Shown here one piece after another: positions 48,313 to 56,802 of a stretch of DNA of 64,000 nucleotides. This stretch comes from an uncultured Clostridia bacterium. Lineage in GTDB: Bacteria > Bacillota > Limnochordia > Darwinibacteriales > DTU012. How positions within the stretch are numbered: the first letter of the stretch is position 1; each line of letters opens with the position of its first letter. Under the pieces are notes generated by a model. The model was not told the origin of the DNA and searched no databases. It was given only the letters and a program-made list of their open reading frames with translations. The position numbers were made by a program, and so were the translations under genes. The stretch lies in assembly GCA_900019385.1 (NCBI GenBank), contig FIZJ01000011.1:68006-132005 (forward strand). The letters run 5' to 3'.

Positions 48313-49518
48313 ATGAACTTGCGGACACCGCGGGGCGTGAAAGATTTCCTGCCCTTGGAGGCGGAATGGAAGCTTGAGCTGGAACGGAAAATCCGCAGCG
48401 TCTTTCACCGCTGGGGGTATCAGGAAGTGATCTCCCCCACATTTGAGTTTTATGATTTGTTCGCCCAGGGCAGCGGTGATCAGCGCCAGGCGTACCGTTT
48501 CTTCGATCAGAACGGGGACCTGCTGGTTTTGCGATCTGATCTGACCACTCCCATCGCCCGGATGGTTGCCACCAGGCTCAAGGATGAAGCGAAGCCGCTG
48601 CGCCTCGGCTACATAGCCAATGTCTTTCGCTATGACGAGGTGCAGGTGGGGTTTCAGCGCGAGTTCTACCAGGCAGGCGTTGAACTTTTGGGCAGCAGTT
48701 CGGCGGCGGCGGATGCGGAAGCTGCCGCTTTGGCTGTGACCATCTTCAACCAGGTCGGCGTGTCCGGCTTCAAACTGGACCTGGGCCATACTGGTTACAT
48801 CCAAGGAGTTCTCAGTGAATGCCCCACCCAGCCTGTCAGAGAGAGAATCTGGCAGCTGCTGCGGAAGAAAGACCTGGTTGGGCTGAAGGCAGCCGTTATG
48901 ACAGGCGATTTGCCAGAGCATGTCAGAGTTCTGCTGTTGAATTTGCCCCATGCCCGGGGCGGAGCCAAACTCCTGGAAGAGGCATACGCCGGCGCCCCGA
49001 ACGAAATGGCCCGGAACGCTGCCGCCAATCTGCGGGAGATTTATGCCCGGCTTCACGATTACGGCCTTGGAGCCCAGACCGAGATCGATCTCGGCATGGT
49101 CAAATCCTTTGGCTATTACACTGGAATGGTCCTGGAGGGGTATGTCCCCCAGGTGGGCTTTACTCTGTGCAGCGGAGGGCGTTATGATCAATTGGGAATG
49201 GGCTTCGGCAGCCATCTGCCCGCTGTCGGGTTTGCCCTTGGCCTGGAGCGGCTGATGCTGGCTTTGGAGCTGCAGGGGCTGCGGCCTGAGGCCAAATCAG
49301 GCGGTGTCCTGATCCTGCCCCGTTCCTGGCCCCACGCTTTGGAATATGCCGCTGGTATGCGGGATCAGGGAATCAGGGTTGAGGTGGATACAGAAAACCG
49401 GACCGAAGCCGAAGCGGCGGCATATGCCCGTCAGCGCCAGTTTGCCCGGGTGGTGGTTGTGGATGCAGCATCCATCAGAGAGCTGCCCCTTGATGGAGAG
49501 GAGGGCTCGCAGTGCTGA
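48313..49518 (+). CDS. hisZ: ATP phosphoribosyltransferase regulatory subunit HisZ
   Basis: This 401-residue HisRS-like protein lacks the anticodon domain. It begins NLRTPRGVKDFLPLEAEWKLELE, with the class II motif GDLLVLRSDLTTPIARM and VQVGFQREFYQAGVELLG. HisZ activates and feedback-regulates the short form of HisG, which follows with a 7-base overlap. ATG 48313 is preferred because AGGTGA lies directly before TTG 48307. It opens the histidine genes after guaA. Confidence 0.95.
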   Translation: MNLRTPRGVKDFLPLEAEWKLELERKIRSVFHRWGYQEVISPTFEFYDLFAQGSGDQRQAYRFFDQNGDLLVLRSDLTTPIARMVATRLKDEAKPLRLGYIANVFRYDEVQVGFQREFYQAGVELLGSSSAAADAEAAALAVTIFNQVGVSGFKLDLGHTGYIQGVLSECPTQPVRERIWQLLRKKDLVGLKAAVMTGDLPEHVRVLLLNLPHARGGAKLLEEAYAGAPNEMARNAAANLREIYARLHDYGLGAQTEIDLGMVKSFGYYTGMVLEGYVPQVGFTLCSGGRYDQLGMGFGSHLPAVGFALGLERLMLALELQGLRPEAKSGGVLILPRSWPHALEYAAGMRDQGIRVEVDTENRTEAEAAAYARQRQFARVVVVDAASIRELPLDGEEGSQC

Positions 49519-50141
49519 GAATCGCCGTGGCCAAGGGAAGGCTTCTGGACTCGTTTTTGGGGCTGCTGGAACAAGCCGGCTTTGAGTGCGGCGCTGTAGC
49601 CCAGGCTTCCCGGAAACTGGTAATCGATGTTGACAGGGCAAATCTCCGCTTCATCCTGGCCAAGCCGGCGGATGTCCCCACATATGTGGAGTATGGGGCC
49701 GCCGATTTGGGAGTTGTGGGCAAAGATATCCTCGTGGAAAGCGATAAAAACGTGGCCGAACTCGTCGATCTCAAATACGGGTTGTGCCGGCTGGTGGTGG
49801 CGGTGCCTAAAGCTTCAGGTATCAGCAAAGTGCAGGAATTGGACTTCAACAGCCGCGTCGCCAGCAAATACCCCCGCACTGCCGAGGAATTTTTCAACAG
49901 CCGCGGCATTCAGGTGGAGATCATACCCCTTGCCGGCTCCATTGAGCTTGGGCCGATGGTGGGGTTGAGCGAGGCCATTGTAGATATAACCGAAACCGGC
50001 CGCACGCTGGCTGAAAACGGGCTAGTAGTGATCGAGACAATCATGCAAAGCACAGCGCGGCTTGTGGCCAACCGGATCAGCCTCAAAACACAGCGGGAAG
50101 CCATCGCGGCGCTGGCCGGCGCTCTGGAAAGGGTGATCTGA
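49512..50141 (+). CDS. hisG: ATP phosphoribosyltransferase, short form HisG
   Basis: The 209-residue enzyme condenses ATP and PRPP, the first step of histidine synthesis. It begins LRIAVAKGRLLDSFLGLLEQAG and carries the PRPP-binding segment EAIVDITETGRTLAENGL near 155. The short form lacks the C-terminal regulatory domain and therefore depends on HisZ, encoded just upstream. The stop overlaps the hisD start by one base. Confidence 0.97.
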   Translation: MLRIAVAKGRLLDSFLGLLEQAGFECGAVAQASRKLVIDVDRANLRFILAKPADVPTYVEYGAADLGVVGKDILVESDKNVAELVDLKYGLCRLVVAVPKASGISKVQELDFNSRVASKYPRTAEEFFNSRGIQVEIIPLAGSIELGPMVGLSEAIVDITETGRTLAENGLVVIETIMQSTARLVANRISLKTQREAIAALAGALERVI

Positions 50142-51493
50142 TGCGGATCGTCAATGTCAAAGACTATAAGTCGCTCGAGGAAGTAAGGCAGTTGGTGACT
50201 AGGCCCCATCTAGAACAGGTGGAAGTCAGCGAGGCAGCCATGGAGCGCACCAGGCAGATTTTCGGCCGGGCGCTGACACCGCAGGAGGCCGTAGCCCAGA
50301 TCCTTTCCGACATCGAAAGGGATGGGGACCAAGCCCTGCTGCGGTACATCGCCAGGATCGACGGGCAGGAATTGACAGCTGAGGAGCTTTTTGTCAGTGA
50401 AGCCGAGTTCGAGGAAGCGGAGTCCGCGGTCAGCCCGGAGTTTAAAGCAGCGCTGGCGGCGGCTGTCGCGAATGTCCGCCGCTATCACCAGAACCAAATA
50501 GAACAAAGCTGGTTTGATTTCGGGCCTGACGGTGTCATCCTCGGCCAGAAAGTGACACCCCTCGAGCGGGTGGGGATATATGTTCCCGGCGGCAACGCCC
50601 CTTTGATTTCATCAGTGGTGATGAGTGCCGTCCCCGCACGGGTGGCGGGGGTTGGGCAGATTATCATGGCTACGCCCCTGAGAGGCCGTGTGTTGGACCC
50701 ACATCTTTTGGCGGCCGCCCGGTATTGCGGTGTCGATTATGTTCTCAAGGCCGGAGGCGCTCAGGCTGTCGCCGCATTGGCCTATGGGACCGAGACTGTG
50801 CCCAAGGTGGACAAGATCGTGGGGCCGGGGAATTTGTACGTCAGCCTGGCCAAAAAGATGGTCTACGGGCGGGTCGGAATCGAGGCAATCGCCGGGCCCA
50901 GCGAGATCCTGATTGTGGCCGACTCTTCAGCTCCTCCGGAATATGTGGCGGCTGATCTGCTGTCTCAGGCGGAGCACGACTGGGAAGCGTCTGCCGCCCT
51001 GATCACACCCAGCCTTGGACTCGCCTCTGAAGTGCAAAAACAAGTTGCCGAGCAGCTTGAAAAGCTCAGCACTGCTGATATTGCCGCCGCCGCTCTTGAG
51101 CGCTGGGGCCTGATCGTGATCACTGAAAATCTGGATCAGGCTTTGGAACTTGCCAACGTTTTCGCCCCGGAACACCTGGAACTGCTGGTGGATTCACCCT
51201 GGGATTGTCTCGGGAAAATCAGGCACGCCGGAGCGATCTTTTTAGGCAAGCACGCCCCGGAACCGATTGGAGATTATATCGCCGGGCCGAACCATATTCT
51301 GCCTACCAACGGCACAGCCAGGTTTTCGTCTCCTTTGTCAACCCATGATTTTGTCAAGCGTTCGAGCGTGATTTATTACACTGCGGCTGGACTTCGAAAA
51401 CATGGGCCGGCGGCAGTGGAGATCGCCAACCGGGAAGGGTTGTCGGCCCACGCCAAGGCTATTCAAATCCGACTCGAGGGGGAGATAAAGTGA
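50141..51493 (+). CDS. hisD: Histidinol dehydrogenase
   Basis: This 450-residue zinc enzyme makes the last two oxidations from histidinol to histidine with NAD. Motifs are LERVGIYVPGGNAPLISSVVM, GAQAVAALAYGTETVPKVDKIVGPGN, GIEAIAGPSEILIVAD and the catalytic region APEHLELLVD ... GPNHILPTNGTARFSSPLS. Length is slightly above the usual 430 because of a short N-terminal extension. It overlaps hisB by 4 bases. Confidence 0.97.
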   Translation: MRIVNVKDYKSLEEVRQLVTRPHLEQVEVSEAAMERTRQIFGRALTPQEAVAQILSDIERDGDQALLRYIARIDGQELTAEELFVSEAEFEEAESAVSPEFKAALAAAVANVRRYHQNQIEQSWFDFGPDGVILGQKVTPLERVGIYVPGGNAPLISSVVMSAVPARVAGVGQIIMATPLRGRVLDPHLLAAARYCGVDYVLKAGGAQAVAALAYGTETVPKVDKIVGPGNLYVSLAKKMVYGRVGIEAIAGPSEILIVADSSAPPEYVAADLLSQAEHDWEASAALITPSLGLASEVQKQVAEQLEKLSTADIAAAALERWGLIVITENLDQALELANVFAPEHLELLVDSPWDCLGKIRHAGAIFLGKHAPEPIGDYIAGPNHILPTNGTARFSSPLSTHDFVKRSSVIYYTAAGLRKHGPAAVEIANREGLSAHAKAIQIRLEGEIK

Positions 51494-52095
51494 GCGACAT
51501 GGACAGAACGCGCAGCGCCAGTGTTTCTCGTACCACGGCCGAAACAGATATCTCCATCAGCCTGGCCTTGGACGGATCAGGGCAAGCGTCGGTAAAGACG
51601 GGCATCGGTTTTCTGGATCATATGCTTGCCGCCTTTGCCCGGCACGGCGGCTTTGATCTGACCGTTGAATGCCGCGGCGATCTGGAAGTGGACGGGCACC
51701 ACACTGTCGAAGATATCGGAATCTGCCTGGGGCAGGCTCTGCGGCAGTGCCTCGGGGACGGGTCTGGGATCGCCCGTTACGGAAACGCGTTTATTCCCAT
51801 GGACGAAGCCTTGGTCCAGGTTGTGGTGGATCTTTGCGGCCGCAGTTTCGCCGCCCACAACTTAAGTTTCCCTCAAGAAAGGGTAGGGGATCTGGACAGC
51901 TGCCTGATTCCCGAATTCCTTAGAGCTTTTGCCGTCCATGCCGGCATCACCGTTCATGTCCGGCAGCTGGCGGGGTTTAACGCCCACCATCTGATCGAAG
52001 CCTTTTTCAAAGCCTTCGGCCATGCCTTGAGGCAGGCCGCGGCAGCTGCCGATCCCGGCGGCATCCTGTCCACCAAAGGCAAGTTGGACTTTTAG
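51490..52095 (+). CDS. hisB: Imidazoleglycerol-phosphate dehydratase
   Basis: This 201-residue monofunctional dehydratase has the two His-rich metal motifs GFLDHMLAAFARHGGFDL and DGHHTVEDIGICLGQAL, and the second repeat HAGITVHVRQLAGFNAHHLIEAFFKAFGHALR. The start is GTG 51490 overlapping the hisD stop. The following gene is hisA, so the hisH normally found between them is absent. Confidence 0.97.
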   Translation: MSDMDRTRSASVSRTTAETDISISLALDGSGQASVKTGIGFLDHMLAAFARHGGFDLTVECRGDLEVDGHHTVEDIGICLGQALRQCLGDGSGIARYGNAFIPMDEALVQVVVDLCGRSFAAHNLSFPQERVGDLDSCLIPEFLRAFAVHAGITVHVRQLAGFNAHHLIEAFFKAFGHALRQAAAAADPGGILSTKGKLDF

Positions 52096-52110
52096 GGAGC
52101 GGAGCAGGTT

Positions 52111-52833
52111 ATGCTGATTATTCCGGCGATAGATTTGATCGAAGGTAAATGCGTCCGCCTCGAGCAGGGAGATTATGCTAAAAAGACGGTGTACAGCGGC
52201 GATCCGGTTAAGGTGGCGGAAGAATTCGCCGCTGCCGGAGCAGAGCTGATCCACATTGTCGATCTTGACGGCGCCCGAGCGGGAAGCCCGCAGAATTTGG
52301 ACGTGGTAAAAGCGATTGCCAGAACTGTTCCCGCCGCCGTTGAATATGGAGGCGGGCTGAGGGATCTGGCCGCCGTGGAGGCGGCTTTTGCCGCCGGCGC
52401 CGAGAGAGTTGTCCTTGGGACAGTTGTACTGGACGTGCCGGCCTGGTTTCTTAAGGCGGTTTCCAGATACGGTGAACGGATTGTGGTGGGGATCGATGCC
52501 CGGGAAGGGAAAGTGGCGGTCAAAGGTTGGCGGGAAACCACAGATGTTTCTGCTTTGGATCTTGCTCTGCGCATTAAAGAGCTGGGAATCCAAGAGATCA
52601 TTTATACGGACATCGCCAGAGACGGGATGCTTAAGGGGCCTAACCTGAACGCTCTGCAGGGATTGGGCCGGGCTCAGCTCAAGATTGTGGCTTCCGGCGG
52701 GGTTTCTTCTCTGGCGGATATCGAGAACCTGAAGCGTCTGCGCTCCTTTGGGGTTTACGCGGCGATTATCGGCAAAGCCCTTTACACCAACCAGATCGAT
52801 CTGGCGGAAGCGATCAGGCTTGCTCAAGCTTAG
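52111..52833 (+). CDS. hisA: ProFAR isomerase HisA
   Basis: This 240-residue TIM-barrel enzyme has LIIPAIDLIEGKCVRLEQGDY with the catalytic Asp near residue 8. The phosphate-binding loops follow (EYGGGLRD near 78, VASGGVSSLADIE near 194), and the second catalytic Asp lies in YTDIARDGMLKGPN. It is HisA rather than HisF, judged by the N-terminus and the RLEQGDY segment. No hisF follows, and hisIE comes 15 bases later. Confidence 0.96.
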   Translation: MLIIPAIDLIEGKCVRLEQGDYAKKTVYSGDPVKVAEEFAAAGAELIHIVDLDGARAGSPQNLDVVKAIARTVPAAVEYGGGLRDLAAVEAAFAAGAERVVLGTVVLDVPAWFLKAVSRYGERIVVGIDAREGKVAVKGWRETTDVSALDLALRIKELGIQEIIYTDIARDGMLKGPNLNALQGLGRAQLKIVASGGVSSLADIENLKRLRSFGVYAAIIGKALYTNQIDLAEAIRLAQA

Positions 52834-52848
52834 CATGGAGTGGTGGAA

Positions 52849-53505
52849 ATGGAACTTAAATTCAACGATCAAGGTTTGATTCCGGTGATTGTCAGGGACC
52901 AGGAGGGCGAGGTCCTGATGCTGGCCTACATGAACCAGGAAGCGCTGGATCGGACACTGGCCACGGGATACACCTGGTTCTACAGCCGCAGCCGGCAGCG
53001 CCTGTGGCAGAAAGGCGAGAGCTCAGGCCACCGGCAGCGGGTAATCGGGATCGCGGCCGACTGCGATTACGACACGCTTTTGATTACCGTCGACCAGTTC
53101 GGCCCCGGCGCCTGCCATGAAGGGTACAAGTCGTGCTTCCACAATCCCATCAGAATAGAACTGGAGGCAGCTCCGGAGACAGGCGGCGAGCATCCTCCCG
53201 CGTTTGATCCGGAAGCGGTTTACGGCTCCCAGATTTTAAATGAACTTTACCAGCTGATTCGGGATCGCAAGGAACACCCACAGGACGGATCATACACCAA
53301 TTACCTGTTTGAGCACGGCATCGACAAGATCCTGAAAAAAGTCGGCGAGGAAGCAGCCGAAGTGATTATTGCCGCCAAAAATGAGGAGCAGGGGCAGTTG
53401 GTCTATGAAGTGAGCGATCTTGTGTACCATCTACTGGTCATGATGGTGGAGAAAGAGGTCACGCTCGGCCAGATCTGGCAGGAGCTTGCCTCTCGGAGAA
53501 AATAG
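52849..53505 (+). CDS. hisI: Bifunctional PR-AMP cyclohydrolase / PR-ATP pyrophosphohydrolase
   Basis: The 218-residue fused enzyme (HisIE) performs steps two and three of the pathway. The cyclohydrolase part (1-105) contains [35 protein letters not shown] and the metal-binding [20 protein letters not shown] with GYKSCF. The pyrophosphohydrolase part (about 125-218) contains [34 protein letters not shown] 52849 is preferred over GTG 52840 because GGAG lies 8 bases upstream. It ends the operon. Confidence 0.96.
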   Translation: MELKFNDQGLIPVIVRDQEGEVLMLAYMNQEALDRTLATGYTWFYSRSRQRLWQKGESSGHRQRVIGIAADCDYDTLLITVDQFGPGACHEGYKSCFHNPIRIELEAAPETGGEHPPAFDPEAVYGSQILNELYQLIRDRKEHPQDGSYTNYLFEHGIDKILKKVGEEAAEVIIAAKNEEQGQLVYEVSDLVYHLLVMMVEKEVTLGQIWQELASRRK

Positions 53506-53509
53506 AGTG

Positions 53510-53539
53510 AAAAAGCCGCCCGAGAAAAACCCGGGCGGC
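53510..53539 (-). terminator. Terminator of the SleB-like gene (minus strand)
   Basis: GCCGCCCG / CGGGCGGC stem with a T run on the minus-strand 3' side (plus-strand AAAAA before the stem). It mainly ends the minus-strand transcript. The hairpin may also slow the plus-strand his transcript. Confidence 0.7.
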
Positions 53540-53555
53540 CATGCGGAAGGTGGAA

Positions 53556-54365
53556 TCATCTGAAGAAGCTGTGATTGCCGATCCTGATTTTTAACGGATC
53601 TTTATACCACTGCTCCCACACCCAGGGGACTTTGCCGCCTGACCACTGCGGCACTTTGGCATGGGCAAAGAACCCGATTGCCCCTTTTGTGGGATCCCAG
53701 CCTGCCAGTGCGTTCCTGACTGCCCGCCGGGAGGTGTCGGTTGCCGGTTCATTGATTGTTCCGTTTTTGACCGGTTCAAATTGGTAATACTTGATACCGT
53801 TGACAACCGTGACCTCATGAATCACATCCCAAATCGAGTTCGGATAACGGTGATCCAAAACTCTGTTGAGGACGACAGCCGCGACCGCCACTTGGCCTGT
53901 GAAACTCTCGCCTTGCGCTTCGGCCCGGACCAGTTGGGCCAAGCGCTCAAGCTCTGTGAAGGAGATGTCCGGGACCATGGCGATGTTTTGAATAGTCGGG
54001 CCGCTGACGATCACTTTGCAAGTCACAGTCTTGTACCAGCGTTTAGTGACGCGCATGGTGTAGATGCCGTCTGGAAGGTTTTTCACCTCGTAGGCGCCGT
54101 TTTTGATCGGGACAACCCGGCCGGCGATTTCCACTTGCCCTGATTGGAGCTTCACTTCTGGGAACCCCGCATCGTAGACTTCACCGACGAGAGTGCCGTA
54201 AGTAGGGACTGGTTCTTCGTCATCGGGTCCGCCGGGATCGTCATTGGGATCACCGGTCTCGTCAGGTGGTGTGAGATCAGGAAGCCCCAAGAGCGAGCAT
54301 CCGGAAACCAAGACTGCGAGTATAAGTACGAAAAGCATTAAGAGAAACAAGTGCTTTTTGCCCAA
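53556..54365 (-). CDS. Lipoprotein with SleB/CwlJ cell-wall hydrolase domain
   Basis: The 269 residues begin at TTG 54365 (GGAAGG upstream), giving MGKKHLFLLMLFVLILAVL and a lipobox LVSGC. An acidic Pro-rich linker follows, then a carboxypeptidase-regulatory-like beta domain (about 48-115). The SleB/CwlJ hydrolase domain (about 130-269) carries LVRAEAQGESFTGQVAVAAVVLNRV with the presumed catalytic Glu. Family members cleave spore cortex or vegetative peptidoglycan. The lipid anchor suggests a vegetative envelope role. It is divergent from pcrA. Confidence 0.88.
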   Translation of the reverse strand: MGKKHLFLLMLFVLILAVLVSGCSLLGLPDLTPPDETGDPNDDPGGPDDEEPVPTYGTLVGEVYDAGFPEVKLQSGQVEIAGRVVPIKNGAYEVKNLPDGIYTMRVTKRWYKTVTCKVIVSGPTIQNIAMVPDISFTELERLAQLVRAEAQGESFTGQVAVAAVVLNRVLDHRYPNSIWDVIHEVTVVNGIKYYQFEPVKNGTINEPATDTSRRAVRNALAGWDPTKGAIGFFAHAKVPQWSGGKVPWVWEQWYKDPLKIRIGNHSFFR

Positions 54366-54470
54366 ACAATTCACTTCCTTCCACCGCTGTAAAAAATTAT
54401 AATCTAAGTCAAGATTTCGCATTTGCCCAGCTAAACCCTGCTGGGAATTGATGACAGAAAGGAGCATGGC

Positions 54471-56600
54471 ATGGATTTTCTGCAAACCCTCAACCCACGC
54501 CAAAAAGCGGCCGTGACTCATGGCGACGGGCCGCTGTTGGTGATTGCCGGCGCCGGCAGTGGGAAGACCAGGGTGCTCACATACCGGATCGCCTATTTGA
54601 TCAGGCAGGGAATGGCCAGGCCGGATCAGATTCTGGCGGTCACCTTTACAAACAAGGCCGCTCAGGAGATGAAAGACCGGGTGGCCGGGCTTATCGGCGG
54701 CATTGCCAAAGGAGTCTGGGTCAGCACCTTTCACTCTGCCTGTGTCCAGATCTTAAGGGCACACAGCGATCGCATCGGATACAGCCGCAATTTCCAGATC
54801 TTCGACACCGCCGACCAATTGGTGGTTGCCAAAGAGGCTCTGCAGGAATTGAATCTGGACCCGAAACATTTCGATCCCAAGGCCATTTTGGCAAGTATCA
54901 GCAGTGCCAAAAACGAGCTTATCGGCCCTGCTGCCTATGAAGACCGGGCTGCGGATTTCTGGCAGCGCCAGGTCAGCCGGGTGTACCAGCTCTATCAGCA
55001 GAAGCTGGTTCAAAACAACGGCATGGATTTCGACGACTTGCTCATGCAGGCAGTGCATTTGTTCCGCACTCATCCTGATGTGCTGAAGACATACCAGGAT
55101 CGTTTCCGCTATGTGCTCGTGGATGAGTACCAGGACACCAACCATGCCCAGTATGTGCTGGTAAGCCTCCTGGTGGCCCGGCACGGCAACCTGTGCGTGG
55201 TAGGCGACGACGACCAGTCGATCTATGGGTTCAGAGGGGCGGACATCCGCAACATCCTCGATTTCGAAAAGGATTTCCCCAACGCAGTGGTAATCAGGCT
55301 GGAACAGAATTACCGCTCGACCCAGAACATCCTCGACGCCGCCAACAACGTGATCGCCAACAATGTCGGGCGCAAAGGCAAGAACTTGTTCACCGAGAAC
55401 GGCCCCGGAGAGAAACTCAGGCTCTACCAGGCCTACGATGAAAAGCAAGAAGCAGCCTTCGCGGCCAACACGATCGCCCGGGACACTTTTGCGTCCAAAC
55501 GGCAGTACCAGGACTTCGCGATTTTGTACCGCACCCATGCCCAATCCCGGAGTTTTGAAGAGGAGTTCATGCGCCGAGGCATACCCTACCGGATTGTGGC
55601 GGGACTGCGGTTCTATGAGCGGAAAGAAATCAAGGATCTCTTGGCGTATTTGCGTCTCTTGGCCAATCCTTTGGACAACTACAGTTTCAAGCGGATTGTC
55701 AATGTCCCCAAGCGGGGCATCGGGCCCGGGACTTTGGCCAAGCTTGAGCACTTCGCCCAATCCCGGGGTTTGAGCCTTCTTCAGTCTTTGGATCAGATCG
55801 ATTCCGCCGGGCTCACGGAGAAGTACAAACGGGAACTGACGGCCTTCGGCGAACTATACCAAAGGTGGCGCCGGGAACTGGCCGGCCGGCCGGTGACGGA
55901 GATCGCCGCCAGAATTCTGGAAGATACAGGTTACCGCAAAATGCTGATGGATGAGAGGTCGGTGGAGGCAGAGGCGCGTTTGGAGAACCTCAATGAGTTC
56001 ATGAGTGTCACCAGGCAGTTTGATGAGGCGGAGGAAAACCAAGGCCTTGAGGAGTTCTTGGAGCAGATTGCCCTCATGTCCGAGGTGGACAATTATGATC
56101 AAGAGGCCAATGCCGTCAGCCTGATGACTCTTCATGCGGCAAAGGGGTTGGAATTCCCTGTGGTTTTCCTGGTGGGGATGGAAGACGGGGTGTTCCCCAG
56201 CGCCCGCTCGATCTGGGAGCCGGGGCAGCTCGAAGAAGAACGCCGCCTGGCTTATGTGGGCTTGACCAGGGCAAAAGAAGAGGTTTATCTTACCTGCGCC
56301 TACCGGCGCACCTTATTTGGCACTACCAGCGAGAACCCTGTATCCTTGTTTGTCAAAGAGATTCCGGAAGAACTGCTGGACCCTGCGGCTGACCGGCCGG
56401 CAGCACCCGAGCCGGTTGAAATGTGGGATGCGGCTCCGGCCGTGGACATTCCCGATTTCCACGTGGGTGATCGGGTCTACCACAAGCACTTCGGCGAGGG
56501 GATCATCGTCGATATCAAGGCAGACATGATCAAGATCACCTTCGCCAACCGCCAGACCAAGCTGTTCGCGGCGTCCATCGCCCCGATTGAGAAGCTATGA
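54471..56600 (+). CDS. pcrA: ATP-dependent DNA helicase PcrA (UvrD/Rep family)
   Basis: This 709-residue 3'-5' helicase acts in repair and in clearing replication obstacles. Motif Q LNPRQKAAV, motif I GAGSGKT (about 27-33), TFTNKAAQEMKDRV, DEYQDTN (motif II), GDDDQSIYGFRGA (motif III), LEQNYRST (motif IV), LMTLHAAKGLEFPVVFLVGMEDG (motif V) and AYVGLTRAKEEVYL (motif VI) are all present. The C-terminal segment FHVGDRVYHKHFGEGIIVDI is the RNA-polymerase-binding module of PcrA. A terminator follows within 20 bases. Confidence 0.98.
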   Translation: MDFLQTLNPRQKAAVTHGDGPLLVIAGAGSGKTRVLTYRIAYLIRQGMARPDQILAVTFTNKAAQEMKDRVAGLIGGIAKGVWVSTFHSACVQILRAHSDRIGYSRNFQIFDTADQLVVAKEALQELNLDPKHFDPKAILASISSAKNELIGPAAYEDRAADFWQRQVSRVYQLYQQKLVQNNGMDFDDLLMQAVHLFRTHPDVLKTYQDRFRYVLVDEYQDTNHAQYVLVSLLVARHGNLCVVGDDDQSIYGFRGADIRNILDFEKDFPNAVVIRLEQNYRSTQNILDAANNVIANNVGRKGKNLFTENGPGEKLRLYQAYDEKQEAAFAANTIARDTFASKRQYQDFAILYRTHAQSRSFEEEFMRRGIPYRIVAGLRFYERKEIKDLLAYLRLLANPLDNYSFKRIVNVPKRGIGPGTLAKLEHFAQSRGLSLLQSLDQIDSAGLTEKYKRELTAFGELYQRWRRELAGRPVTEIAARILEDTGYRKMLMDERSVEAEARLENLNEFMSVTRQFDEAEENQGLEEFLEQIALMSEVDNYDQEANAVSLMTLHAAKGLEFPVVFLVGMEDGVFPSARSIWEPGQLEEERRLAYVGLTRAKEEVYLTCAYRRTLFGTTSENPVSLFVKEIPEELLDPAADRPAAPEPVEMWDAAPAVDIPDFHVGDRVYHKHFGEGIIVDIKADMIKITFANRQTKLFAASIAPIEKL

Positions 56601-56616
56601 TACTGTCGCAGCACTG

Positions 56617-56667
56617 CGGCACTACGCCGGTGAGGAATCGCTCACGCGGCGGAGTGCCGTTTTTTTA
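56617..56667 (+). terminator. Terminator after pcrA
   Basis: CGGCACT / AGTGCCG outer arms with inner CGCCG and TGAG pairs, then TTTTTTTT (56660-56667). Confidence 0.9.
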
Positions 56668-56732
56668 TGCATACTGTTAAACAAGATCAAAGAATTATTA
56701 CCAGTATTTAACCAAAGGGTCAAAAAAGAGTG

Positions 56733-56762
56733 TTGCAATTATATACACCATGGTGGTATAAT
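56733..56762 (+). promoter_or_regulatory. Promoter of the arg-car operon
   Basis: TTGCAA (56733-56738), 18 bases, TATAAT (56757-56762). The spacer contains the palindrome CACCATGGTG. Expected transcription start is near 56769. No textbook ArgR box was recognised. Confidence 0.72.
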
Positions 56763-56802
56763 TATCCCAATATATTCCACTGCGGCCAGGAGGCCGAAGG
56801 GA

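Noticed and set aside
56587-56802. In-frame upstream extension of argC
   Set aside because: It covers the pcrA terminator and the argC promoter and is not similar to ArgC N-termini.
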